Positions 9,045 to 16,650 of a stretch of DNA of 64,000 nucleotides are shown here, piece by piece (positions within the stretch are counted from its first letter, which is position 1; each line of letters opens with the position of its first letter). The stretch lies in the NCBI RefSeq assembly GCF_049056525.1, contig NZ_JBHUPT010000034.1, positions 124,001 through 188,000 of the forward strand, read 5' to 3'. Origin of the DNA: Leisingera coralii (GTDB lineage: Bacteria > Pseudomonadota > Alphaproteobacteria > Rhodobacterales > Rhodobacteraceae). Position numbers and translations under genes: made by a program. The notes under the pieces are model-generated. The model did no database searches. It saw only the letters and a list, made by a program, of their open reading frames with translations, and had not been told where the DNA came from.

Positions 9045-9878
9045 TTAGTCGGAAGAATTTACGCGGCCGATGTCGTCAACCCGGTGCTGAAGCGACATGC
9101 GGTCGAGTGTTTCGAAGGGCAGTGCCACAAAGGCTTTGATCCGGTTGCGAAGCAGCCCGTAGGCCTGCTGGAAGGCAAGGCGGCGTTCGGCGTCCGTGCC
9201 TGTCGCCTTGACCGGGTCGGCCAGCCCCCAATGGGCGCTCATCGGCTGGCCGGGCCAGGCCGGGCACTCCTCGTTGGCGGCGTGATCGCAGACGGTGAAG
9301 ACGAAATCCATTTGCGGCGCCTCCGGGCTGGCAAATTCCTCCAGATCCTTGGATCGCAGCACAGAGGTGTCATAACCCTTGGCTTGCAGCAGCGCGGTCA
9401 CTTCCGGCCGCGGGCCTGGCGACGGACGGGTGCCTGCGGAAAAGGCCCGGAACTTGCCTTCGCCGGCCTGGTTCAGGATGGCTTCGGCCAGCAGCGATCT
9501 GGCGGAATTGCCGGTGCAGATAAACAGGACGTTCAAGGGGCGTTCAGTCGAAGGCATCGGTATCTCTCCACTCGTGACAGGAGTGCAGATATCGGGCCGG
9601 TTCTGGCAGCAGCCGGACAGAAGATTGTCGAACATACCGCGCAGGCCCGGCAGGTCAGCGGTGTACATCAGCGAGGTGCCGGTCCGGTGCTGGCTGATCA
9701 GCCCGGCCTGTTTCAGCACAGACAGATAGGCGGAGGCGGTATTGGCCTTGAACGCCAGCGCCGAGGCGATTTCTCCGGCGGGAACAGCATCCGGATAGCG
9801 GCGCATCAGCAGGCGGAACAGGGCCAGCCGGTTGGGGTGCGCGAGGGCGCCAAGCTTATCTGTGATCTCTATTTCCAT
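9045..9878 (-). CDS. ArsR repressor fused to ArsC arsenate reductase
   Basis: A 277-residue two-domain protein. Residues 1-98 form an ArsR winged helix (LGALAHPNRLALFRLL; recognition region NTASAYLSVLKQAGLI) that ends in Cys90, Cys91 and Cys98, a CC-x6-C cluster like the C-terminal arsenite site I recall from Acidithiobacillus ferrooxidans ArsR. Residues 115-250 form a reductase domain with CTGNSARS at Cys121 and the relay pair Cys197/Cys205. The ATG at 9876-9878 lies inside the operator palindrome. An internal ATG (codon 108, 9555-9557) has its own GGAG eight bases upstream, so free ArsC may also be made. It heads the ars operon. Confidence 0.88.
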   Translation of the reverse strand: MEIEITDKLGALAHPNRLALFRLLMRRYPDAVPAGEIASALAFKANTASAYLSVLKQAGLISQHRTGTSLMYTADLPGLRGMFDNLLSGCCQNRPDICTPVTSGEIPMPSTERPLNVLFICTGNSARSLLAEAILNQAGEGKFRAFSAGTRPSPGPRPEVTALLQAKGYDTSVLRSKDLEEFASPEAPQMDFVFTVCDHAANEECPAWPGQPMSAHWGLADPVKATGTDAERRLAFQQAYGLLRNRIKAFVALPFETLDRMSLQHRVDDIGRVNSSD

Positions 9879-9899
9879 AATTCGCGAATTACGGAAATA
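9870..9899. promoter_or_regulatory. ArsR operator covering the arsR start codon
   Basis: A 30-bp inverted repeat with a single mismatch (9877/9892) centred at 9884/9885, core TAATTCGCGAATTA. It covers the arsR start codon. On the minus strand TTGACT (9909-9914) lies upstream as a possible -35 element. Size, symmetry and place fit autoregulation by the ArsR domain with release by arsenite. Confidence 0.75.
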
Positions 9900-9950
9900 T
9901 ATAGCGGGAGTCAATTCTATTTTGACGCCCCTGCAGCGGAATTCAGGAGG

Positions 9951-11774
9951 TCAGTCCGCCTCGTACCACCAGACATCCGGCATAAAGCCGGTGCGGTCGC
10001 CATAGACCGGCAGCTTGTCCGGGTAGCGCATTTCCTTAATGTGGGCGATCCGCCCGACATCGAAGGTCCAGAACGGAATAACATAGCGCCCCGCGGTCAG
10101 AACCCGGTCCAGCGCCCGCACGGCGGCGGTGAAGTCCTCCGGCTCCTTGGCGGTCAGCATCGCGTCGATCATCGCTTCGGCTGCGGGGCTGTCCATACCC
10201 ATCAGGTTGCGGCTGCCGGGCTGGGTAACGCCCTCGCTGCCCCAGTAATAGCGCTGTTCGTTGCCGGGGCTCAGCGACAGCTCCCGGCGGTAGCGGGTGA
10301 GGTCAAAGTCATAGGCATTCTCGCGCTCGACGTATTGGGCATTGTCTACGGTTTCGGCGGTCAGGGTAATGCCCAGACGCTCAAGCGCGCGGGCGTAGAT
10401 CTCTGTCACCGTCTTCATCTCGCCGTCGCCCTGGCGGATCAGCACGGTGAGTTCGAGCGCCCGTCCTTCACTGTTGCGCAGGACGCCATCGGTGACGGTC
10501 CAGCCGGCCTCTTCCAGCAGCTTCATCGCCTTGCGCAGGTTGCTTCGGTTGCGTTTGCTGCCGTCGCCTTGGGGCAGGGTGTAGCCTTCCAGCGTGCCGG
10601 GCAGCAGGCTGCCGGCAAAGGGCTCCAGCAGCGCCCGGACCTTGCCGCTGGCTGCACCCAGCTGCATTCCAAGTGCCGAGCCAGAGAAATAGGAGGTGAT
10701 CCGCGGCTGCACCCCGCCGGTCACGGTGCCGTTGATGTATTCGAAATTGAAGGCCAGCAGCAGCGCCTCGCGCACGCGCCAATCATCCAGCGGCGCACGG
10801 CGGGTGTTCATCACCAGGCCGGTCATGCCGGACGGGCGCTGGTGCGGGATCTCGCTTTTAACCACATCGCCGCGGGTGACCGCCGGGAAGCTGTAGACGC
10901 TATCCCATTTGTCGGCATTGAACTCGCGCACCGCGCTCAGCTCGCCCGCCTTGAAGGCCTCGAACAGCACGGTTTCATCGCCGAAGAAGTCGATGCGCAT
11001 CTCGTCGAAATTCTGGGTGCCGCGCTGCAGGGGCAGGTCCTTGCCCCAGTAATCCGGATTGCGGCGCAGCGTCACAAAGCGGCCCGGCTCATAGGCGCTG
11101 ACCACATAGGCCCCGGTGCCGATGGGCGCGCCCTCGACGGTGCCGCTGGCAAAATCCTTGCCCTCCCACTGCGCCTTTTTCAGGATCGGGCGCATACCGG
11201 CGATCAGCGCCAGCTCGCGGTCCTCGGTGTTGAAGGTCAGGCGCAGGCTGCGCGGGCCGGTCTGTTCGATCCGCTCCACCTTGGTCCAGAATCCGCGGTA
11301 GCGGGGATGCCCCTTGGTGCCGAGCGTTTCATAGGACCAGATCACATCCTCGACGGTGACCGGGCTGCCATCGGAGAATCGCCCCTCCTCCCGCAGGGTG
11401 AATTCCACCCAGGAGCGGTCCTCCGGGGTCTCAACCGATTCGGCCAGAAGCCCATACAGGGTGAAGGGTTCGTTCCAGGAGCGGCCCATCAGGCTTTCGT
11501 AACTCCAGAACCTCAGCTGCCAGGGAGAGGTCCCTTTCAGGGTGAACGGGTTCAGCGAGTCAAAGCCGCCGGTGTTGCCGAAGACCACCTTGCCGCCTTT
11601 GGGGGCATCGGGGTTGGCATAGGGCAAAGACACAAAATCCGGTGGCAGGGCGGGGTCCCCGTACATAGCTATGCCATGTGCCGATTCTGCCTGGGCGGAA
11701 TTCGCGGCAAATGCCAAGGTGATTCCAGCCAATGCAACGCGAAGATTCAGGAAATTTTCTTTTCGCAGTTTCAC
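9951..11774 (-). CDS. ABC transporter periplasmic binding protein, family 5, YejA-like
   Basis: A 607-residue exported protein with a signal peptide (charged MKLRKENFLNLR, hydrophobic core VALAGITLAFA, cleavage near NSAQA-ES). The body is the family 5 peptide-binding fold: FGNTGGFDSLNPF, then FTLREEGRFSDGSPVTVEDVIWSYE, and MNTRRAPLDDWRVREALLLAF. It resembles YejA-type oligopeptide or microcin-C-type importers. The start is a GTG at 11772-11774; no clear ribosome site is seen. No permease or ATPase gene is adjacent, so it is an orphan that must share a transporter encoded elsewhere. Confidence 0.88.
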   Translation of the reverse strand: MKLRKENFLNLRVALAGITLAFAANSAQAESAHGIAMYGDPALPPDFVSLPYANPDAPKGGKVVFGNTGGFDSLNPFTLKGTSPWQLRFWSYESLMGRSWNEPFTLYGLLAESVETPEDRSWVEFTLREEGRFSDGSPVTVEDVIWSYETLGTKGHPRYRGFWTKVERIEQTGPRSLRLTFNTEDRELALIAGMRPILKKAQWEGKDFASGTVEGAPIGTGAYVVSAYEPGRFVTLRRNPDYWGKDLPLQRGTQNFDEMRIDFFGDETVLFEAFKAGELSAVREFNADKWDSVYSFPAVTRGDVVKSEIPHQRPSGMTGLVMNTRRAPLDDWRVREALLLAFNFEYINGTVTGGVQPRITSYFSGSALGMQLGAASGKVRALLEPFAGSLLPGTLEGYTLPQGDGSKRNRSNLRKAMKLLEEAGWTVTDGVLRNSEGRALELTVLIRQGDGEMKTVTEIYARALERLGITLTAETVDNAQYVERENAYDFDLTRYRRELSLSPGNEQRYYWGSEGVTQPGSRNLMGMDSPAAEAMIDAMLTAKEPEDFTAAVRALDRVLTAGRYVIPFWTFDVGRIAHIKEMRYPDKLPVYGDRTGFMPDVWWYEAD

Positions 11775-11848
11775 AACAATCCCGCTCTGCCCTTATTTTC
11801 TTGCCTCCGCACGCTACGTGCGCTTTTTCGTCTTTTCAAACTTTTAGC

Positions 11849-11877
11849 TTGGACGAAAGCCGGAAATTGCTTATAAA
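11849..11877 (+). promoter_or_regulatory. Consensus sigma-70 promoter of candidate small RNA
   Basis: TTGGAC at 11849-11854 and TATAAA at 11872-11877 with 17 bp between them, each matching the consensus at five of six positions. Transcription should begin at about 11883-11885. No ORF with a ribosome site follows before the terminator at 11931-11957. Confidence 0.65.
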
Positions 11878-11883
11878 GAGGTC

Positions 11884-11957
11884 ACTGCTCGATAGGTTTC
11901 TTGCCTGTATGAAACCTGCCTCAATAACTAACGCCCGCCTCGTGCGGGCGTTTTTTT
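11884..11957 (+). ncRNA. Candidate small RNA of about 74 nt, or bdhA attenuator
   Basis: The space 11775-12093 holds no protein gene, but it contains a full small transcription unit on the plus strand: promoter, hairpin 1 (AGGTTTC 11894-11900 pairing with GAAACCT 11911-11917, loop of ten), a single-stranded linker (about 11918-11930), and a rho-independent terminator with seven Ts. It matches no RNA family that I recognise; it is not a tRNA, SRP RNA or 6S RNA. It could be a trans-acting RNA, or a terminated leader of bdhA, which starts 137 bp further on. A 26-codon ORF from an ATG at 11909 runs through the terminator and is unlikely to be real. Confidence 0.6.
11931..11957 (+). terminator. 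Rho-independent terminator of the small RNA
   Basis: Stem ACGCCCGC (11931-11938) pairs with GCGGGCGT (11944-11951) around a five-base loop, followed by a run of seven Ts (11951-11957). Confidence 0.9.
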
Positions 11958-12093
11958 CTGCGGTGTTTTACTTCCGGTCTGACTGAAAATGCCCCTGCGT
12001 TCCTGCCGGGCTCTCCGTAGTCTTACGCGTTTCTTTTGCATCTGCAGCATGGCACAGTGGCAGCAGTTTCAATGAGCCAAAGCGGAGAAGCTG

Positions 12094-12867
12094 ATGTCCT
12101 TGCAAGGGAAGACTGCCGTCATCACCGGATCGAATTCAGGCATTGGCCTGGGAGTAGCCCGCGAACTGGCGCGGGCAGGGGCCAATGTGGTGCTGAACTC
12201 CTTCACCGACGGGGAGGAGGATCACGCGCTGGCAGAAGAACTGGCCCGTGAATTCAGCGTCAAGGCACAGTACATCCAGGCCGACATGTCCAAGGGCGCC
12301 GACTGCCGGGCGCTGATCGAAAAGGCCGGGGCCTGCGATATCCTGATCAACAACGCAGGCATCCAGCATGTGTCGCCGATTGACGAGTTCCCGCAGGACA
12401 AGTGGGATGCGATCATCGCCATCAACATGAACTCGAACTTTCACACCATGGCGGCAGCCCTGCCCAAGATGCGCGCCGCAGGCTGGGGCCGGATCGTCAA
12501 CATCGCCTCTGCGCACGGTCTGACGGCATCGCCCTACAAGGCGGCCTATGTGGCGGCCAAGCACGGGGTTGTGGGCATGACCAAGACGGTGGCGCTGGAA
12601 ACCGCCGAGGAGCCGATCACCTGCAATGCGATCTGCCCGGGCTATGTGCTGACGCCGCTGGTGGAGGCGCAGATCCCCGACACCATGGAGAAATACAACA
12701 TGGGCCGGGAAGCGGTGATCAAGAAGGTCATGCTGGAACGCCAGCCAAGCCGCGAGTTTGCCACTGTGGAGCAATTGGGCGGCACGGCCGTGTTCCTGTG
12801 TTCCGACGCGGCGGCACAGATCACCGGTACTGCGATCAGCGTCGACGGCGGCTGGACCGCGCTGTAA
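12094..12867 (+). CDS. bdhA: 3-hydroxybutyrate dehydrogenase
   Basis: A 257-residue short-chain dehydrogenase. The NAD-binding glycine motif GSNSGIG lies near residue 12, NNAG near residue 87, the catalytic Ser region (NIASAHG) near 140, and YVAAKHG (Tyr-x3-Lys) near 152. The family member that interconverts (R)-3-hydroxybutyrate and acetoacetate matches over the full length (CNAICPGYVLTPLVEAQIP is typical). It serves polyhydroxybutyrate and ketone-body use in the cytosol. GGAGA lies upstream of the ATG. The patatin gene follows 99 bp downstream in the same direction. Confidence 0.92.
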   Translation: MSLQGKTAVITGSNSGIGLGVARELARAGANVVLNSFTDGEEDHALAEELAREFSVKAQYIQADMSKGADCRALIEKAGACDILINNAGIQHVSPIDEFPQDKWDAIIAINMNSNFHTMAAALPKMRAAGWGRIVNIASAHGLTASPYKAAYVAAKHGVVGMTKTVALETAEEPITCNAICPGYVLTPLVEAQIPDTMEKYNMGREAVIKKVMLERQPSREFATVEQLGGTAVFLCSDAAAQITGTAISVDGGWTAL

Positions 12868-12885
12868 TTGCGTTAAACTGATGCG

Positions 12886-12905
12886 AGAGGGGGCCAGCCC
12901 CCTCT
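12886..12905 (+). terminator. Hairpin after bdhA
   Basis: AGAGGGGG (12886-12893) pairs with CCCCCTCT (12898-12905) around a CCAG loop, 19 bp after the bdhA stop. Only two Ts follow, so termination may be partial. Confidence 0.5.
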
Positions 12906-12924
12906 TGGCGCGGCGGCCAATTCA

Positions 12925-12952
12925 CCCCCGGGATATTTTCAGCCAGATGAAG
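12925..12952 (+). repeat. Intergenic motif CCCCCGGGATATTTT...GATGAAG
   Basis: From memory this motif recurs between genes in many Rhodobacterales genomes. There is one copy in this window, just upstream of the patatin gene. Its function is not known to me. Confidence 0.4.
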
Positions 12953-12966
12953 AGGCGGATCAGGGT

Positions 12967-13995
12967 ATGACTGTGAAGATCAATCTGGCCCTGCAGGGCG
13001 GAGGCGCGCATGGGGCGTTTACCTGGGGGGTGCTGGACCGTCTGCTGGAGGATGAGGGGATAGAGGTTGCCGGGATTACCGGCACCTCTGCTGGTGCGCT
13101 CAATGGAGCTGCCTTCAAGTCCGGCATGGTCCGGGACGGGCGGCAGGGCGCCAAGGCGGCGTTGGACGGCCTGTGGCAGCGCATGGGGGCCGTGGGCGAC
13201 ATGCGGTTTACCCATTGGCTGACCCGGTTCGATGCGGTGGCCTGGGCCGGCGCCTGGGAAGCTGTCATGCCGTTTACGCCGATGGAAGCGATGAGCCAGG
13301 TGATCTCGCCCTATCACTATGGCCCGTTCTACGAGAACCCGCTGCGGGAAGTGGTTGAAAAGTTCCGGTTCGAGGACGTATGCGCGGGCGCCGGTCCGGA
13401 GCTGTTTGTTTGCGCGACCTGCGTGCGCACCGGAAAGATCCGCATTTTCGAAGGGCAGGAGATCAGCACCGATGCGATTTTGGCATCGGCCTGCCTGCCG
13501 GATATGTTCCAGGCGGTGGAGATCGAGGATCCGGAAACCGGCCGCATGGAGGCCTATTGGGACGGCGGCTATACCGGCAACCCGGCCTTGTTTCCGCTGT
13601 TCAGGGAGCCGCTGCCGGGGGATGTGGTGATCGTGAACATCAACCCGCTGAAGCGTGAGGAAATCCCGAAGACGCCGCAGCAGATCCGCAACCGGGTGAA
13701 TGAAATCAGCTTCAACTCCTCACTGCTGCGGGAATTGCGGGCCATCAATTTTGTCCAGCGTCTATTGGCGGATGGCACGCTGCAGCCGGGACGGATGAAA
13801 CAGGTGCGCGTTCACATGATCGCGGATGACGCCCTGATGACGCAGCTGTCGGTCACCACCAAGCTGATCCCGGTGCCGCAGATCCTGGCGCGGCTGAAAC
13901 AGGCAGGCCGGGAGGCGGCAGAGGGGTTCCTGGCGCGCGACCGGGAGAACCTCGGGGTGCGGTCCTCCGCCGATTTGCCTGCAATGTTCGGTTAG
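12967..13995 (+). CDS. Patatin-like phospholipase
   Basis: A 342-residue lipid acyl hydrolase. All catalytic parts of the patatin fold are present: the oxyanion loop GGGAHG near residue 12, the nucleophile elbow GTSAG (Ser near residue 40), and the Asp of the Ser-Asp dyad in DGGYTGNP near residue 200. No signal peptide is seen, so it acts inside the cell or at the inner membrane face. It follows bdhA in the same direction, which suggests a link to storage lipid or polyhydroxybutyrate turnover (inference). Its stop overlaps the stop of the convergent DUF502 gene (shared TTAG). Confidence 0.9.
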   Translation: MTVKINLALQGGGAHGAFTWGVLDRLLEDEGIEVAGITGTSAGALNGAAFKSGMVRDGRQGAKAALDGLWQRMGAVGDMRFTHWLTRFDAVAWAGAWEAVMPFTPMEAMSQVISPYHYGPFYENPLREVVEKFRFEDVCAGAGPELFVCATCVRTGKIRIFEGQEISTDAILASACLPDMFQAVEIEDPETGRMEAYWDGGYTGNPALFPLFREPLPGDVVIVNINPLKREEIPKTPQQIRNRVNEISFNSSLLRELRAINFVQRLLADGTLQPGRMKQVRVHMIADDALMTQLSVTTKLIPVPQILARLKQAGREAAEGFLARDRENLGVRSSADLPAMFG

Positions 13996-14708
13996 GCGTC
14001 TTCTTTTTCGAGCGCCTTGGGCTTTTTGCCGTTTTCCAGCGGTTTTGTCGGGTCCTTGGGGTTCGGATATACCAAGCCTGCCGAGATCACCAGCTTGGCG
14101 GAGTCTTCCACCGTCATGTCGAGCTCGATCACGTCTTCCTCGGGTACAAACAGCAGGAAGCCGGATGTCGGGTTCGGAGTCGTCGGGAGGAAGACACTCA
14201 TCAGCCCGCCGCTGGTTTCGGCCTTTTTGGCAATCTCGCCCTTGGCGGTGGTGGAAATGAAACCGATCGCCCAGATGCCCTTGCGCGGGTATTGTACCAG
14301 GCAGGCCTTTTCAAAGCTGCGTTCCGATTGGGCAAAGACGGTCTCGGAGATCTGCTTGATGCCGGAATAGACGGTGCGCACCACCGGCATCCGGTCCACC
14401 AGGCTTTCGGCGAAACTGATCAGCGAGCGGCCGAGGATGCCCTTGGCGATCCAGCCGACGATAATTGTGAACAGCAGGAAGATGATCAGCCCGACGCCGC
14501 GCAGGTTGATGCCGATGTACTGCTCTGGCCGGAAGGTGTGCGGCACCAGCGGCAGCACCACGCTGTCGATCCAGCCCATCACCGACCACAGCAGCCAGAT
14601 GGTGAGCCCCACCGGCGCAATCACGACGATGCCGGTAAAGAAGGAGGCGCGCAGACTGGCAAACAGTCCAGGGCGGCGGTGCGGTTCTTCGTCGAAAGGC
14701 GTTGTCAT
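13992..14708 (-). CDS. DUF502 family membrane protein
   Basis: A 238-residue protein with two N-terminal membrane helices (about residues 20-45 and 70-92, the second GVGLIIFLLFTIIVGWIAKG) followed by a soluble domain with the family's RMPVVRTVYSGIKQISE segment near residue 110. The function of DUF502 is not established. The C-terminal tail is Lys- and Glu-rich (KPLENGKKPKALEKEDA). It converges on the patatin gene and overlaps it by 4 bp. Confidence 0.88.
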   Translation of the reverse strand: MTTPFDEEPHRRPGLFASLRASFFTGIVVIAPVGLTIWLLWSVMGWIDSVVLPLVPHTFRPEQYIGINLRGVGLIIFLLFTIIVGWIAKGILGRSLISFAESLVDRMPVVRTVYSGIKQISETVFAQSERSFEKACLVQYPRKGIWAIGFISTTAKGEIAKKAETSGGLMSVFLPTTPNPTSGFLLFVPEEDVIELDMTVEDSAKLVISAGLVYPNPKDPTKPLENGKKPKALEKEDA

Positions 14709-14753
14709 CGGTCTGCTTTTGCTGAAATTCCGAATGGAACCTAGGCACTGTTC

Positions 14754-14780
14754 GGGGGCGGAGCAATGGCTTCCGCCCCC
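14754..14780 (-). terminator. Stem-loop after psuG
   Basis: GGGGGCGGA (14754-14762) pairs with TCCGCCCCC (14772-14780) around a nine-base loop, ten bases beyond the psuG stop. No T run follows on the minus strand, so it may instead stabilise the message end. Confidence 0.45.
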
Positions 14781-14789
14781 AAATTCAGA

Positions 14790-15704
14790 TCATTGTGACA
14801 GTTTGTTCAGTTCCTGTGCGATCTTTGCCGCCAGCCGGGCGTTGTTGCGCACCAGCGCGATATTGGCGGTGAGCGAGCGGCCTTCGGTCAGCTCGAAGAT
14901 GCGGCGCAGCAGGAACGGTGTCACATCCTTGCCCGCGACACCTTGGGTATCCGCTTCGGACTGGGCCTGGGCAATTACCGGTGCCAGCTCTTCGGCGGCG
15001 ATCTGGGCATCCGCCGGGATCGGGTTGGCAACCAGCTGGCCGCCCGGCAGGCCCATCGCCTGGCGGGTGGCGTGGGCGCGGGCGATCTGCGCCGGCTCAT
15101 CCATGCGCAGCGGGGCTTTCAGGTCGGACTGCGCCGACCAGAAAGCCGGGAAGCTGTCCTGGCCATAGGCAATCACCGGCACGCCCTGGGTTTCCAGCAC
15201 TTCCAGCGTCTTGGGCAGGTCGAGGATCGCCTTGGCGCCCGCGGCCACCACGGTGACCGGGGTCTGCGCCAGCTCCATCAGGTCGGCGGAAATGTCGAAG
15301 GTGGTCTCGGCGCCCTTGTGAACGCCGCCGATGCCGCCGGTGGCAAAAATGGAGATCCCCGCCAGCCGGGCGGCAATCATGGTGGCCGCAACCGTGGTGG
15401 CGCCAGTGCCGCCGGTGGCGATACAGGCGGGCATGTCCGCGCGGGAGATCTTGGCAACGCCTGTGGCCCGGCCCAGAGATTGCAGCTGATCGGGCTCCAG
15501 CCCCACGTGCAGCACGCCATCAATCACCGCCATCGTGGCAGGCACCGCACCGGCGTCACGGATGTCCTGCTCCACTTGCGCCGCGACTTCGACGTTCTGC
15601 GGGTAGGGCATGCCGTGGGTGATGATGGTGCTCTCCAGCGCAACGATGGCGCGGCCTTCAGCCTTGGCAGCCTGGACCTCGGACGAATACTGAATGTCGA
15701 TCAC
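14790..15704 (-). CDS. psuG: Pseudouridine-5'-phosphate glycosidase
   Basis: A 304-residue enzyme of the PsuG/IndA family with hallmarks ALESTIITHGMPYP near residue 24, TGGTGATTVAATM near 115 and FATGGIGGVHKGAETTFDISADL near 138. It splits pseudouridine 5'-phosphate to uracil and ribose 5-phosphate. The start is the GTG at 15702-15704: AGGAG lies ten bases upstream, and the GTGA overlap with the psuK stop indicates translational coupling. The open frame continues upstream without a stop to 16670, but that extension only mirrors psuK in another frame. Confidence 0.93.
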   Translation of the reverse strand: MIDIQYSSEVQAAKAEGRAIVALESTIITHGMPYPQNVEVAAQVEQDIRDAGAVPATMAVIDGVLHVGLEPDQLQSLGRATGVAKISRADMPACIATGGTGATTVAATMIAARLAGISIFATGGIGGVHKGAETTFDISADLMELAQTPVTVVAAGAKAILDLPKTLEVLETQGVPVIAYGQDSFPAFWSAQSDLKAPLRMDEPAQIARAHATRQAMGLPGGQLVANPIPADAQIAAEELAPVIAQAQSEADTQGVAGKDVTPFLLRRIFELTEGRSLTANIALVRNNARLAAKIAQELNKLSQ

Positions 15705-16609
15705 AGCGGGGGTTCTCCTGAAACATAGGTTGCCGCGGCCTTGAGGGCCGAGGCCAAAGCGGTTTTGCGGTCTTCGCCCCGTGCCTCGGCAACGATATGG
15801 GCGGCCATGAAAGTATCGCCTGCGCCGGTGACCCGGGCGACGGTGACGCGGGGCGGGTGCAGGGTGATGGCGCCTTCGGCGTCCGCCACGGTCGCAGAGG
15901 AGCCGCCATCGGTAACCAGCACCCGGGCGGCGCCGCGGTCGAGCATCGCTTGGGCTGCGGTTTCGCTGTCGGTGAACTCTGCCTGGCACAGGATGCCGGC
16001 CTCTTCCAGGTTCACGTAAAGCGTGCCGCGGGTGCGGGTGAGGAACGGGCGCAGCCGCTCCGCCTTGCCCGGCGACGCAGGCGCAACGCGCAGGTCGGCC
16101 TTGGCAAAGGCGGGGCTGGCGACGATGTCGTCCAGCAGCGACAGCGTCAGGTTGCCATCCAGCGCCACCTGGCCCTGGTAGGGCGCGTCGTCCGTGCCGA
16201 GGGAGCCGTCCGACAGCGGGCGCAGGATCTTGTCGCCGGCGGCTTCCAGCGAATGGGCGTCGGCAATGGCGGCGATCAGACCGTTGGCGCCCTCTACTGC
16301 CATGTAGCGGTCGGTGGGCAGGTCTTCGGACCGGTAGATGTGATCGGTGATCAGCCCGAAATGGCCGCAGGCGTGGATCAGCTCGTCGCCTTCGGGGTCG
16401 CGGCCCACGGCGGTCAGCAGGGCGGGCTGGACGCCAAACCGGGACAGTGTCATGGCGATGTTCATGGCAACCCCGCCGGGCAGGCGGGTAATGCGGCCGG
16501 GCATGTCCGAGCCGCGCTGCATTTCCGTAGTGCAGCGGCCGATGATGTCCCAAAGGACCGACCCGATGCACAAAATGGCGGGGGGCTGTGAGGCAGAGGC
16601 TTGTGTCAT
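15701..16609 (-). CDS. psuK: Pseudouridine kinase, PfkB family
   Basis: A 302-residue carbohydrate/nucleoside kinase of the PfkB family. It has the N-terminal GSVLWDIIGR region, the substrate loop PGGVAMNIAMTLSRFG near residue 44, and the C-terminal signature VTGAGDTFMA near residue 270 with the catalytic Asp. Its position directly before psuG with a 4-bp overlap identifies pseudouridine as the likely substrate: PsuK makes pseudouridine 5'-phosphate and PsuG cleaves it. Together they recycle modified nucleosides from RNA. Confidence 0.9.
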   Translation of the reverse strand: MTQASASQPPAILCIGSVLWDIIGRCTTEMQRGSDMPGRITRLPGGVAMNIAMTLSRFGVQPALLTAVGRDPEGDELIHACGHFGLITDHIYRSEDLPTDRYMAVEGANGLIAAIADAHSLEAAGDKILRPLSDGSLGTDDAPYQGQVALDGNLTLSLLDDIVASPAFAKADLRVAPASPGKAERLRPFLTRTRGTLYVNLEEAGILCQAEFTDSETAAQAMLDRGAARVLVTDGGSSATVADAEGAITLHPPRVTVARVTGAGDTFMAAHIVAEARGEDRKTALASALKAAATYVSGEPPL

Positions 16610-16650
16610 ATTGACCTATTGCCGCCTTTGCGGGACCTCTGCAAGCGGCT

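Noticed and set aside
9084..11876. Plus-strand open frame of 930 codons across the ars locus and peptide-binding protein gene
   Set aside because: Its translation shows no known domain and mirrors two well-supported minus-strand genes.
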